64,000 nucleotides of DNA, taken from CAHJXG01 sp964235485 (GTDB lineage Bacteria; Pseudomonadota; Alphaproteobacteria; Acetobacterales; Acetobacteraceae). Below the pieces are notes generated by a model. That model was not told the DNA's origin, did not search any database, and was given only the letters and a program-made list of their open reading frames with translations. This document shows, piece after piece, positions 42,181 to 50,881 of this stretch. Both the position numbers and the translations under genes were made by a program. Numbering within the stretch: position 1 is the stretch's first letter; the number at the start of each line of letters is the position of its first letter. The stretch spans positions 1-64,000 of the forward strand of contig CAXSAZ010000016.1 in the NCBI GenBank assembly GCA_964235485.1, read 5' to 3'.

Positions 42181-42621
42181 CTACCGGAACAAACGGTTCG
42201 CCCGCGTCAGGTCCTCGGCGGATAGCAGCAGGACGCGGGTGCGCCCGGCCAAGTCCCGGGCGGCGCGGGTGTAGGTCTGGTTGCTGACCACGGCGGCGTA
42301 GGTCGCGCCCATGAACGCCTGCCCGGCCAGCACCTCCTGCACGGCGGCGTTGCCGACCGGCCTGGAATACAGCTTGCACTGGATGACCACGCTGACCCGC
42401 CCCTTGCGCGCCAGCACGTCCACGCCCTGGTCCGCGGTTCCCGCCGTCAGGTTCGCCCGCCATCCCTGACGGGACAGCACGCCGGCGCAATGCCGCTCAA
42501 AGCCGAGCGGCGTCAAAACGCTCGGCACCCGGTCCGCCCGCCTGCGGCGCAGGCGCTGCACAAGCCGCATCGCCACCGCGATGACGGCCGTAGCCAGCAA
42601 CAACAGGTGGGCCTCTTGCAT
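42181..42621 (-). CDS. Membrane-anchored Mrr-type restriction endonuclease-like protein
   Basis: 146 residues from ATG 42621; ATG 42645 and an earlier start at 42675 are possible and would lengthen the N-terminus. A hydrophobic helix at ~4-19 (AHLLLLATAVIAVAMRLV) is followed by RRRR and a nuclease domain of the Mrr/RecB-like fold: GFERHCAGVLSRQGWRANLT (~41-60), GTADQGVDVLARKG (catalytic Asp), VSVVIQCKLYSRPVG (Q-x-K motif), then AVQEVLAGQAFMGATYAAVV. The Mrr fold cuts modified or foreign DNA in some members. The membrane anchor makes a role in restriction or DNA uptake control uncertain. Confidence 0.75.
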   Translation of the reverse strand: MQEAHLLLLATAVIAVAMRLVQRLRRRRADRVPSVLTPLGFERHCAGVLSRQGWRANLTAGTADQGVDVLARKGRVSVVIQCKLYSRPVGNAAVQEVLAGQAFMGATYAAVVSNQTYTRAARDLAGRTRVLLLSAEDLTRANRLFR

Positions 42622-42800
42622 CACGGTAGCGCAACGATATGGCATTTGCCGGTTGCGCGAAACTGTTAACTGCAACTTCGCGCATGATCGGCGAACCGTG
42701 TGCCTTTGCGGCCCTGCCGGACGGAGACCGGCTTGGCCGCCTTCCGCGTCGCGCGTGCGCGCCCCGTGCCTTACAAAGCGGGCATGGAGGGCGCATCTTC

Positions 42801-44312
42801 ATGGGCGTCAGCGGGCTGGCTGGGGGCAATCGGGATGGGAGAGGTCGGTTGAAGAGGGTGCGTCAGGGGGTGGGGCCGGGATATCCGCAGGTCGTCGTGC
42901 TCGTGGGCGCCACGGGCGACTTGTCGCGGCGCAAGCTGCTGCCGGGCTTGTTCCACCTGTCGAGCGCCGGGTTCATCCCGGGGTGCCGGATCATCGGCGT
43001 GTCGCTGGACGACATGACGCCCGACGGATTCCGGGAACTGGCGCGCGGGGCGCTGGACCAGTTCTCCACGCGCCGGATGAACGAGGCCGACTGGGCTGCC
43101 TTTGCCGACAGCCTCGACTACGTGCCGCTGTCGGCCGGGGCGGACGTGCTGCGGGCGGCGGTGGAGCGGGCGGAGGCGTCCTTCGGCGGGGAAAGCCGCC
43201 GGGTGCACTACCTGAGCGTGCCGCCCAACGCGGCCTTGTCCGCCGTCCAGATGTTGGCGCAGGGTGGCCTCACCGCGCAGTCCCGGATCATCATGGAAAA
43301 GCCGTTCGGCTGGGACCTGGCCTCCGCCGTGTCGCTGAACGCCCGGTTGCATGAGGTGTTCTCGGAGGACCAAATCTTCCGCATCGACCACTTCCTCGGC
43401 AAGGAGCCGGCGCAGAACATCCTGGCCTTCCGCTTCGCCAACGGGCTGTTCGAGCCGATCTGGAACCGCAACTTCATCGACCACGTGCAGATCGACGTGC
43501 CGGAAACGCTGGGCCTGGGCAAGCGCTCCGGGTTCTACGAGGCGACCGGGGCGTATCGCGACATGGTGGTGACCCACCTGTTCCAGATCCTCGGGTTCAT
43601 GGCGATGGAGCCGCCCACCGCCCTGGAGCCGGCGCCGATCAGCGAGGAGAAGAACAAGGTTTTCCGCAGCATGAGGCCGATCCAGCCGCAGGACGTGGTG
43701 CGGGGGCAGTACACCGGGTATCGGTCGGAGCCGGGCGTCGATCCGGAGTCGGACACCGAGACCTTCATCGCCCTGAAGTGTGGGATCGACAACTGGCGCT
43801 GGGCCGGGGTGCCGTTCTTCCTGCGCACCGGCAAGCGGCTGGCGGAAGGGCAGCGGATCATCTCCATCGCGTTCCGGGAGCCGCCGAAGAGCATGTTCCC
43901 CACGGGGTCGGGCGTGGGCGCGCAGGGGCCGGACCACCTGACCTTCGACCTGGCGGACGCTTCCAAGATGTCCCTGTCGTTCTACGGCAAGCGCCCCGGC
44001 CCTGGGATGCGGCTCGACAAGCTGAGCCTGCAGTTCGCCATGAACGACACGGGCCTGATCGGCGACGTGCTGGAAGCCTACGAGCGCCTGATCCTGGACG
44101 CGATGCGCGGCGACCACATGCTGTTCACGACGGCGGAGGGGATTGAGCGGCTGTGGGAAGTGTCGATGCCGTTGCTGGAAGCGCCGCCACCGGTGCGGCT
44201 CTACGCGCCGGGGTCGTGGGGGCCGAAGTCGGTGCATCAGCTTGTGGCGCCCCATGCCTGGCGGCTGCCGTTCGAGCGGGCGTGGCGGGATCGGGAGAGC
44301 GTGGGGGGATAA
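42801..44312 (+). CDS. zwf: Glucose-6-phosphate 1-dehydrogenase
   Basis: 503 residues from ATG 42801. NADP motif VVVLVGATGDLSRRKLLPGL (~31-50), substrate/catalytic motif FRIDHFLGKEPAQN (~193, His base), IMEKPFGWDLASA (~163), and PFFLRTGKRLAEGQRIISIA (~335-354). Normal length. First step of the oxidative pentose phosphate/Entner-Doudoroff routes, producing NADPH. It stands alone here; 6-phosphogluconolactonase and dehydratase genes are not adjacent. A small GCCC-TTC-GGGC stem at 44335-44345 follows the stop and may help termination. Confidence 0.93.
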   Translation: MGVSGLAGGNRDGRGRLKRVRQGVGPGYPQVVVLVGATGDLSRRKLLPGLFHLSSAGFIPGCRIIGVSLDDMTPDGFRELARGALDQFSTRRMNEADWAAFADSLDYVPLSAGADVLRAAVERAEASFGGESRRVHYLSVPPNAALSAVQMLAQGGLTAQSRIIMEKPFGWDLASAVSLNARLHEVFSEDQIFRIDHFLGKEPAQNILAFRFANGLFEPIWNRNFIDHVQIDVPETLGLGKRSGFYEATGAYRDMVVTHLFQILGFMAMEPPTALEPAPISEEKNKVFRSMRPIQPQDVVRGQYTGYRSEPGVDPESDTETFIALKCGIDNWRWAGVPFFLRTGKRLAEGQRIISIAFREPPKSMFPTGSGVGAQGPDHLTFDLADASKMSLSFYGKRPGPGMRLDKLSLQFAMNDTGLIGDVLEAYERLILDAMRGDHMLFTTAEGIERLWEVSMPLLEAPPPVRLYAPGSWGPKSVHQLVAPHAWRLPFERAWRDRESVGG

Positions 44313-44481
44313 GGGCACTGCGGGCTGGGCAGACGCCCTTCGGGCTTGATCTTAACGGCGCGGGCTTGGGTGGTCCGTGCTTTGAAGCGGCATCTTTGGC
44401 CAGTGATGGCTCGATCTGAGTTTTTTAATTCAACTCGGCTATCCAGCTAACCAAAGCCAACATTCGCGTCATCTGCGTTGG

Positions 44482-45147
44482 TCATGGTTGCGATACCTCT
44501 GAGCGCGACGGCGCCCGCCTTCTCCACACTCGGAGGTCAGCCATGACCTTTATGGTCGCTGCGAGGACCAGCGCGCAAAGGACGGTCTTCGACACCGTCT
44601 CCATCGTCCCCTCGATCAGCATGGTGTGGACGAGACCCCCTGCGACGATGACCGCTGCGAGGACCATGTGGGCGATGCGCCACGTTCGCGGCCGAAGTCC
44701 CAAGCGCCGGCGAAACGCAGCCAAAAGCGCAACGGCGAAGATGGCCCACATCGCGATCACACCGAAGGGGGAGAACGGCGTGGGCGACGCGAACAGCAGG
44801 GCGTCGATCATGTCAGGTGGGCTGGTGATCCAAAGGCCCCCGACGTGGATCATCACCGCTACGACCAGCGCGCCTCCGATCCAGCGATGGGCATGGTGCC
44901 TACGGATGGCTGACAGTCCCGGCAAGTACCCGCCGATCAGCAAAGGCTGAACGAGCACGAGGCCCAGTATCACGATCCCCGCGAATCCGGCCAGTATATA
45001 GACCGGGCCGCGCCATGCGAGCTGCGGGCTTGCCGCTGCAGCGGCAATCGGCACGCCGACAACGGCTGCAAGGGCGGCCCAGATCAGGGTTGCCCGGGCC
45101 GATCTCATCCCTTGGCTGCCAGTGTGGTCAGGCTGGCTGAAGGACAA
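44482..45147 (-). CDS. Ferric-reductase-like cytochrome b membrane protein
   Basis: 221 residues from ATG 45147, overlapping the preceding gene by 20 bp. Six hydrophobic helices. Paired histidines suitable for haem b are seen in RRHHAHRWIGGALVVAVMIH (~81-100) and in RIAHMVLAAVIVAGGLVHTM (~157-176), the pattern of the ferric reductase/NOX transmembrane domain. The flavin-binding domain of full-length ferric reductases is missing, so it needs a partner. It may pass electrons for the exported intradiol-like protein encoded just upstream. Confidence 0.78.
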   Translation of the reverse strand: MSFSQPDHTGSQGMRSARATLIWAALAAVVGVPIAAAAASPQLAWRGPVYILAGFAGIVILGLVLVQPLLIGGYLPGLSAIRRHHAHRWIGGALVVAVMIHVGGLWITSPPDMIDALLFASPTPFSPFGVIAMWAIFAVALLAAFRRRLGLRPRTWRIAHMVLAAVIVAGGLVHTMLIEGTMETVSKTVLCALVLAATIKVMADLRVWRRRAPSRSEVSQP

Positions 45148-45616
45148 AGTGCGCTTCCAGGCTGGTTTCCTTTGCGCTTCGCATCACGGGACGCAAAAAG
45201 ACGGTTTTGAATTCACCGCTGTCATAGGCGAGATGGGCGTGCGGCTGGCCAAAGACGGGAACGATTTGCGGCATGTTGAGACGGAACGCCCCATTCTCAT
45301 CGGTGAGGGTGGCTCCGTGACTCTGCGGTTCATGCTCCTGCCCTTCGGTCGTGTGCGCCCAAATCTGAACGCGCTGCCCGGCAAGCGGAGCGCCATCGCC
45401 GACGCGACGCACGGTGCCCGTCATCCAGAACCCACCCTTACCGATCCGATCCACGACCGGCGCGCCTTTGCGGTAGTTGTTCGACCCGCCCGCCATCGAA
45501 GCAGTCGGTGCGAGACCCTGCGCGCGGGCGGACGACGGAAGCCCGAACAGCCCACTTGCAAACACGGCGCTGCCAGCAACGACGAGCGTACGGCGGTTGA
45601 GCACGATGGCGGCCAT
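45128..45616 (-). CDS. Secreted intradiol ring-cleavage dioxygenase-like protein
   Basis: 162 residues from ATG 45616, with AGAAAGG upstream. Tat signal NRRTLVVAGSAVFASGLFGL (~8-27) with cleavage near ARA-QG. The mature part has an intradiol-type beta-sandwich (GTVRRVGDGAPLAGQRVQIW then AHTTEGQ, NGAFRLNMPQIVPVFGQPHA). True intradiol dioxygenases use two Tyr and two His for iron; here I see His in VFGQPHAHLAYD but not the full set, so activity is doubtful. It overlaps the cytochrome b-like gene by 20 bp, a recurrent pairing in this group, suggesting one function for the two. Confidence 0.75.
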   Translation of the reverse strand: MAAIVLNRRTLVVAGSAVFASGLFGLPSSARAQGLAPTASMAGGSNNYRKGAPVVDRIGKGGFWMTGTVRRVGDGAPLAGQRVQIWAHTTEGQEHEPQSHGATLTDENGAFRLNMPQIVPVFGQPHAHLAYDSGEFKTVFLRPVMRSAKETSLEAHFVLQPA

Positions 45617-45950
45617 CTAGGGTGCCTTTCTGGGGAGGGTGCATCTCGGCAATGCAAATGCACCTATCACAACACGCACCATATATAGCGCGCCTGCGAC
45701 CAATTGCCAGATGAAGGAGGATAAGGGGCGGTAAGCGCCGGCCGCTTCGCATCTGCAGAGCAGTCGAGCACGATCTTCTGCGCGGCCCTGAACAACCGCG
45801 TGCTGGCCGCCCTGAGCCGGGAACCGGGCCGCCCTTGCGCCGACCGGCCATAGCTTGGCATGTTGGCGCAGCTTTCTGCTGCCGCACCTGGCCTCATAAG
45901 CAAGGCCGGCATCGCGCGCATCGCCGTCGGAACTGCTTGGGATCAGTCGC
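45617..45950. other. 334-bp region without a recognisable gene
   Basis: This gap lies between the divergent intradiol-like and ior genes and should hold both promoters. The stretch near 45665-45730 is AT-richer (TATCACAACACGCACCATAT). Open frames exist on both strands but none shows homology or good codon use. I could not identify a convincing operator. Confidence 0.5.
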
Positions 45951-46400
45951 ATGGTCAAACTGGACGTCAACGGTCGGGCACACGAGATCGACGTGGACCC
46001 CGACACCCCCCTGCTCTGGGTGCTGCGCGAGCAGCTCGGCATGACCGGCACCAAGTACGGCTGCGGCGTCGCGCAGTGCGGGGCCTGCACGGTGCACGTG
46101 GACGGCCAGGTGACGCGGTCCTGCCAACTGCCGGTCGGCAGCGTGTCGGGCAAGGTGCTGACCATCGAGGGCTTGTCATCCGACAGCAGCCATCCGGTGC
46201 AGGCGGCGTGGCTGGCGCATCAGGTGCCGCAATGCGGCTACTGCCAAAGCGGGCAGATCATGGCGGCGGTGGCGTTGCTGAGCGAAAAGCCGCAGCCGAC
46301 CGACGACGACATCAACGAGGCCATGACCAACATCTGCCGCTGCGGCACGTATCAGCGCATCCGGGTGGCGATCCACTCGGTCGCCGGCGGGAAGGCTTGA
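45951..46400 (+). CDS. Isoquinoline 1-oxidoreductase-like [2Fe-2S] subunit
   Basis: 149 residues from ATG 45951. Plant-ferredoxin-type cluster ligands in YGCGVAQCGACTVHVDG (~36-52) and CQLPVG (~58), and the second [2Fe-2S] cluster in QCGYCQSGQIMAAVALL (~95) and NICRCGTYQRI (~127). This is the small subunit of two-subunit molybdenum hydroxylases (IorA type) lacking a FAD subunit; it transfers electrons from the molybdenum site to a cytochrome. First gene of a tightly coupled operon running to soxA at 51924. It precedes the large subunit by 1 bp. Confidence 0.9.
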   Translation: MVKLDVNGRAHEIDVDPDTPLLWVLREQLGMTGTKYGCGVAQCGACTVHVDGQVTRSCQLPVGSVSGKVLTIEGLSSDSSHPVQAAWLAHQVPQCGYCQSGQIMAAVALLSEKPQPTDDDINEAMTNICRCGTYQRIRVAIHSVAGGKA

Positions 46401-46401
46401 C

Positions 46402-48588
46402 ATGGGAGCGATGCACCGCCGCCGCTTCCTGGCGACCGCCGCGGGCGGCGGCTTCGCGCTCGCTTGGGCGTTGCCCGGCGTCGTCGTGCAGGCCGTCGCG
46501 CAGGGGGCGCCGGGGGCGCCGCTGACCCCGGCCTCGGCGGGGGGCACGCCGGTCGGGATCTGGGTGGTCATCAAGCCGGACGACACCACGGTGATCCGCA
46601 TCGCGCGGTCGGAAATGGGCCAGGGCACGCTTACGGGCCTTGCGCAGTTGGTCGCGGACGAACTGGGCGCGGACTGGAAGAAGGTCACGACGGAATACGT
46701 GCCGCCGGAAGCGAACCAGGCGAGCAAGCGCGCTTGGGGCGAGATGCTGACGGGCGGCAGCCAGGGCATCCGCCAGTCGGTGGACTACGTGCGCCAGGGC
46801 GGCGCCGCGGCGCGCACCATGCTGGAACAAGCGGCAGCGGCGCAATGGGGCGTGGCCCCGTCGGAATGCCGGGGGCATGAGGGCGCCGTGACCCATGCAG
46901 CCACCGGGCGCAGCCTGCGCTACGGCCAGCTCGCGGAAGCGGCGGGCAAGCTGCCGGTGCCGCGGGACGTGGCGCTCAAGGCGCCGGCCGACTGGACGAT
47001 CATCGGCAAGCCGCTGCCCCGGCTGGACACGGCGGAAAAGTGCAACGGCGCGGCGGTGTATGCCATCGACGTGGCGTTGCCGGGCATGTTGCTGGCGGCA
47101 ATCGCGCAGTGCCCGGTGTTCGGCGGCAAGCTCGCAAGCTTCGACGCCCCGGCGGTGCAGGGGATGCCGGGCGTGCGGCATGTGCTGCCGGTCGGCGACA
47201 ACGCGGTGGCGGTGGTGGCCGACACCTGGTGGCAGGCCAAGACGGCGCTGGAAAAGCTGCCGGTGACGTGGGACGAGGGGCCGGGCGCCAAGGAGGACAG
47301 CAAGGCCATCGCCGCACGCCTGGCCGAAGGGCTGGATGCGCCCACGGCGGCGGCCGGCAACAAGGCGGGCGACGCGCCGGGCGTGCTGGCGAAGGCTCGG
47401 CGCACCGTCACCGCCACCTACGGCACGCCGTTCCTGAATCATGCGACGCTGGAGCCGATGAACTGCACCGCCAAGATGGACGGCGACCGGCTGGAGGTCT
47501 GGGTCGGCACGCAGAACGGCGATGCGACGCTGGCCGCCGCGGCGGAAGCGGGCGGGGTGCCGCTGGATCGCGTGCGGGTCAACAAGTACCTGCTGGGCGG
47601 CGGCTTCGGCCGGCGCGGGCAGCAGGACTACACGCGGCAGGCGGTGCTGCTGGCCAAGCAGGTGCCGGGGCGGCCGGTCAAGCTGATCTGGTCGCGCGAG
47701 GAGGACATGCAGCACGGGTATTACCGCCCGATCACCCAATGCAAGCTGACGGCGGCGCTGGACGACGCGGGCAACGTGGACGCGCTGCACGTCCGCATCA
47801 GCGGGCAGAGCATCTTGGCCTACCTCGCGCCGAACCGGCTGAACAACGGCGTTGATATGGCGCAGTTTCAGGGATTGACCCCGGCGGAGTTCGGCTACAA
47901 CGCCATCCCGAACCTCCTGATCGACCACGCGATGCGCAACACGGCGGTGCCGGTGGGCTTTTGGCGCGGGGTGAACCACAACCAGAACGCTGTGTATGTC
48001 GAGTGCTTCATCGACGAGCTGGCGGCGGCGGCGGGGCGCGACCCGCTGGAGTTCCGCCGGGCGATGCTGGCGAAAAGCCCCAAGCACCTGGCCGTGCTGA
48101 ACGCCGCGGCGGAGAAGGCCGGATGGGGCACGCCGCTGCCCGCGGGGGTGTTCCGCGGCATCTGCCAGAACTACGGCTTCGGCAGCTACACCGCGGCGGT
48201 GGCGGAGGTTTCGGTGAGCAAGGCGGGCGAGCTGAAAATTCTGCGCATCGTGGCGGCGACGGACCCCGGCTATGTCGTGAACCCGGACCAGGTGACGGCG
48301 CAGGTGGAGGGCAGCTTCACCTACGGCATGAGCGCGCTGCTTTACAGCGAGAACACGGTCGAGGCGGGCCGGGTGGTGGAGGGCAACTTCGACAGCTACC
48401 AGGTGGCGCGCATGGCGGACACGCCGAAGATCGAGACGGTCCTGGTGCCCTCCGGCGGGTTCTGGGGGGGCGTGGGCGAGCCGACGATTGCGGTCGCGGC
48501 GCCTGCGGTGCTGAACGCGATCTACGCCGCCACGGGCAAGCGCATCCGGACCCTGCCGTTGAAGAACGCCGACCTGAGCCACGCATGA
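46402..48588 (+). CDS. Isoquinoline 1-oxidoreductase-like molybdopterin subunit
   Basis: 728 residues from ATG 46402. Tat signal HRRRFLATAAGGGFALAWAL (~5-24), so the mature complex is periplasmic. Family features: RSEMGQGTLTGLAQLVADEL (~68-87), GGGFGRRGQQDY (~401), VPVGFWRGVNHNQNAVYVEC (~520-539) and the conserved catalytic Glu in GGVGEPTIAVAAPAV (~691). It hydroxylates N-heterocycles or oxidises aldehydes, giving electrons via the small subunit to c-type cytochromes. Its stop overlaps the start of a cytochrome gene (ATGA), linking it to the Fcc/Sox genes. The true substrate is open. Confidence 0.9.
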   Translation: MGAMHRRRFLATAAGGGFALAWALPGVVVQAVAQGAPGAPLTPASAGGTPVGIWVVIKPDDTTVIRIARSEMGQGTLTGLAQLVADELGADWKKVTTEYVPPEANQASKRAWGEMLTGGSQGIRQSVDYVRQGGAAARTMLEQAAAAQWGVAPSECRGHEGAVTHAATGRSLRYGQLAEAAGKLPVPRDVALKAPADWTIIGKPLPRLDTAEKCNGAAVYAIDVALPGMLLAAIAQCPVFGGKLASFDAPAVQGMPGVRHVLPVGDNAVAVVADTWWQAKTALEKLPVTWDEGPGAKEDSKAIAARLAEGLDAPTAAAGNKAGDAPGVLAKARRTVTATYGTPFLNHATLEPMNCTAKMDGDRLEVWVGTQNGDATLAAAAEAGGVPLDRVRVNKYLLGGGFGRRGQQDYTRQAVLLAKQVPGRPVKLIWSREEDMQHGYYRPITQCKLTAALDDAGNVDALHVRISGQSILAYLAPNRLNNGVDMAQFQGLTPAEFGYNAIPNLLIDHAMRNTAVPVGFWRGVNHNQNAVYVECFIDELAAAAGRDPLEFRRAMLAKSPKHLAVLNAAAEKAGWGTPLPAGVFRGICQNYGFGSYTAAVAEVSVSKAGELKILRIVAATDPGYVVNPDQVTAQVEGSFTYGMSALLYSENTVEAGRVVEGNFDSYQVARMADTPKIETVLVPSGGFWGGVGEPTIAVAAPAVLNAIYAATGKRIRTLPLKNADLSHA

Positions 48589-48854
48589 GGGGTGGTGCCC
48601 TCGCGATGGCGGCGCTGTTCCTAGCCGCTGCCGGGTCGCCGATGACCGAGCCGCCGGGCGCGGAAAGCTGCACCGGCTGCCACGTGAGCGGCGGCGGCGT
48701 GGGCGTGCTGCAGGGCCGCCCGGCGCCGGACCTCGTGCGGGAGATGGAGGCGTACCGCTCGGGCGAGCAGCCGGCGACGTTGATGAACCGCATCGTCAAG
48801 GGCTTCACGCCGGAGGAAGTCACGGCCTTGTCCGCCTGGTTCGCCGCGCAGTGA
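48585..48854 (+). CDS. Monohaem cytochrome c, FccA/SoxE-like
   Basis: 89 residues from ATG 48585, overlapping the molybdoenzyme stop. Signal peptide (~1-18, AMAALFLAAAGS) and one haem site CTGCH (~29-33). The following VREMEAYRSGEQPATLMNRI and KGFTPEEVTALSAWFA match the cytochrome subunit of flavocytochrome c sulfide dehydrogenase; the Met in TLMNRI is a likely haem ligand. Its stop overlaps the FccB start (GTGA), so the two form a flavocytochrome. It could also accept electrons from the upstream molybdoenzyme. Confidence 0.82.
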   Translation: MRGGALAMAALFLAAAGSPMTEPPGAESCTGCHVSGGGVGVLQGRPAPDLVREMEAYRSGEQPATLMNRIVKGFTPEEVTALSAWFAAQ

Positions 48855-50098
48855 GGCGCCGCGCGGTCCTCCTAGGGGCGCTGGCGGCGCCGTTCGTGGC
48901 GCGGGCGCAAGGGACGGCGCGGGTCGTCGTGGTGGGCGGCGGGTTCGCCGGCGCCACCGCGGCCCGGGCGCTGGCGCAGGCCGGGCACCAAGTCACGATG
49001 ATCGAAGCGGACGCGCAATACGTGTCCTGCCCGTTCAGCAACCCGGTGGTGGCCGGGATGCGGGAGATGGACGGGCAGCAGTTCGGCTGGGACAAGGTGG
49101 CGGCGGCCGGGGTGAAGCGGGTGCAGGCGCGGGCCACCGGCGTGGACGGCGCGGCCAAGCGGGTGCTGCTGGACGGCGGCGCGGTTGAGTATGACCGGCT
49201 GGTGATGGCGCCGGGTGTGGACATGCGCTTGGGGAGCGATCCCGGCGCGCTGCCAGGCTACGACCGGGCGGCGACCGAGCGGATGCCTCATGCGTGGAAG
49301 GCCGGGACGCAGACGGTCCTGCTGCGCGACCAGCTCCGCGCCATGCCGGACGGCGGCACGGTGGTGATGGCCGTGCCCGCCAACCCGTACCGCTGCCCGC
49401 CGGGTCCCTATGAGCGGGCCAGCTTGATCGCCTGGTACCTGAAGAACAACAAGCCGCGCAGCAAGCTGCTGGTGCTGGACGCCAAGGACCAGTTCAGCAA
49501 GCAGAAGCTGTTTCAGCAGGCGTGGGGGCAAATGTACCCGGGCCTCCTGGAATGGATATCGCTGTCGAACGGCGGTGCCGTGACCGGGGTGGACCCGGCG
49601 GCGATGACGGTGTCCACCGACTTCGAGACCCACAAGGCGGACGTGGCCAACGTGATCCCGCCGCAGCGGGCCAGCGCGGTTGCGCAGGCGGCGGGCGTCG
49701 CGGACCGCACCGGATGGTGCCCGGTCGATCCCGTGTCGTTCGAGAGCCTGCGGGTCGCGGGCATCCACGTCATCGGCGACGCGGCGATCATGGGCGCCAT
49801 GCCGAAATCGGCCTTCGCGGCCAATGCGCAGGCCAAGGTGTGCGCGCAGGCGATCACCGCCTTCCTGGCCGGGCGGGCGCCCGAGGTGCCGCGGCTGATC
49901 AATACGTGCTACAGCCTGGTGGCGCCCGAGTACGGCATCTCGATCGCCGGGGTGTACCGGCCGGCGGGTGGGCAGTTGACCGACATCGACGGCGCCGGCG
50001 GCACCAGCGCGCTTGATGCCGAACCGGCGGTCCGGGCGCAAGAGGCGGCTTATGCGGATGTGTGGTATCGCACGATCACGGGTTCTGTGTTCGGTTAG
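48851..50098 (+). CDS. Sulfide dehydrogenase flavoprotein subunit (FccB/SoxF)
   Basis: 415 residues from GTG 48851. Tat-like signal RRRAVLLGALAAPFVARA, FAD motif VVVVGGGFAGATAARALAQA (~25-44), the redox Cys in QYVSCPFSNPVVAG (~59) and its probable partner in LINTCYSLVAPEYG (~350), and the FCSD pattern PANPYRCPPGPYERASLIAW (~177-196) with KDQFSKQKLF. The enzyme oxidises sulfide to sulfur or polysulfide and reduces cytochrome c. The soxX gene begins 47 bp before its stop, an unusually long overlap. Confidence 0.88.
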   Translation: MRRRAVLLGALAAPFVARAQGTARVVVVGGGFAGATAARALAQAGHQVTMIEADAQYVSCPFSNPVVAGMREMDGQQFGWDKVAAAGVKRVQARATGVDGAAKRVLLDGGAVEYDRLVMAPGVDMRLGSDPGALPGYDRAATERMPHAWKAGTQTVLLRDQLRAMPDGGTVVMAVPANPYRCPPGPYERASLIAWYLKNNKPRSKLLVLDAKDQFSKQKLFQQAWGQMYPGLLEWISLSNGGAVTGVDPAAMTVSTDFETHKADVANVIPPQRASAVAQAAGVADRTGWCPVDPVSFESLRVAGIHVIGDAAIMGAMPKSAFAANAQAKVCAQAITAFLAGRAPEVPRLINTCYSLVAPEYGISIAGVYRPAGGQLTDIDGAGGTSALDAEPAVRAQEAAYADVWYRTITGSVFG

Positions 50099-50444
50099 CC
50101 TGCTGCTCGCCGCGGCGGCCCCGGCGCCGGGCGACCCGCAGCGGGGCTACGCCGTCGTGACCCGGCAAACCAGCACCTGCACGCTGTGCCATGCCGGGCC
50201 GTTCCCCAATCCCCATCTGCAAGGGACGGTCGGGCCGGACCTGCACAGGGTCGGGGCGCGGCTGAGCGCGGATGAGATCCAGGAGCGGCTGATGGACGCC
50301 TCGAAGATGAACCCAGACACGGTGATGCCCTCCTTCGGCACGGTGGGCGGGCGGACGCGCGTTGGCGCGGCGTGGCAGGGCAAGCCGATCCTGTCGCCGC
50401 AGGAGATCGCGGACGCGACGGCATACCTCGCGGGGCTGAAGTGA
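50052..50444 (+). CDS. soxX: Sulfur-oxidation cytochrome c SoxX
   Basis: 130 residues from ATG 50052 (ATG 50058 is equally possible); it starts inside the fccB gene. Signal peptide CSVSLLLAAAAPAPG, haem site CTLCHAGPFPNPHLQGTVGP (~50-69) and the SoxX feature VMPSFGTVGGRTRVG (~100, Met ligand), then ILSPQEIADATAYLAGLK. SoxX pairs with SoxA (51196) to attach thiosulfate to the SoxYZ carrier. Stop overlaps the soxY start (GTGA). Confidence 0.87.
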   Translation: MRMCGIARSRVLCSVSLLLAAAAPAPGDPQRGYAVVTRQTSTCTLCHAGPFPNPHLQGTVGPDLHRVGARLSADEIQERLMDASKMNPDTVMPSFGTVGGRTRVGAAWQGKPILSPQEIADATAYLAGLK

Positions 50445-50875
50445 TCGGGCGGCGGCCGCTGGTGCTGGCCGGCGCGTCCGTGCTGGCGATGCCGGCGGGC
50501 CGGCCCGCGCGGGCGACGCCGCGGGAGGTGGAGGAGCAGATCGCCCGGGTGACGGGCGGCAAGACGCCGCAGCCGGGCTGCGTCAAGCTCGATTTGGCGC
50601 AGATGGTGGAGAACGGCAACGCGGTGGGCATGACCGTCAGCGCGGACGTGCCGGAAGGCCGCCGGGTGGACAGCCTGCACGTGTTCGCGGAAGGCAACCC
50701 GAACCCCGAGGTGGTGCACGCCGCTTTCGGCCCGGCGTCGTTCGCGCCGAAGCTCTCGACCCGCATCCGGCTGGCGACCTCGCAGACGGTGGTGGCGGTG
50801 GCGGTGATGGATGACGGGTCGTGCTGGACCGACAGCGTGACGGTGCTCGTCACGCTCGCGGCCTGCTTGGAGTAG
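50441..50875 (+). CDS. soxY: Sulfur carrier subunit SoxY with atypical C-terminus
   Basis: 144 residues from GTG 50441. Tat-like signal (GRRPLVLAGASVLAMPAG), then the SoxY domain: REVEEQIARVTGG (~28), VKLDLAQMVENGNAVGMTVS (~46-65), VDSLHVFAEGNPNPEVVHAA (~77-96), FGPASFAPKLSTRIRLATSQ. In SoxY the substrate is carried on a Cys in a C-terminal GGCGG arm. Here the protein ends VTLAACLE: the Cys is kept, but the flexible glycines are replaced and two residues follow. Function as carrier is plausible but altered handling is likely. Confidence 0.85.
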   Translation: MIGRRPLVLAGASVLAMPAGRPARATPREVEEQIARVTGGKTPQPGCVKLDLAQMVENGNAVGMTVSADVPEGRRVDSLHVFAEGNPNPEVVHAAFGPASFAPKLSTRIRLATSQTVVAVAVMDDGSCWTDSVTVLVTLAACLE

Positions 50876-50881
50876 CCGAAC

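Noticed and set aside
44335..44350. Intrinsic terminator after zwf
   Set aside because: The GCCC-TTC-GGGC stem has only four base pairs and a weak T-rich tail; noted in the zwf entry but not listed as a feature.
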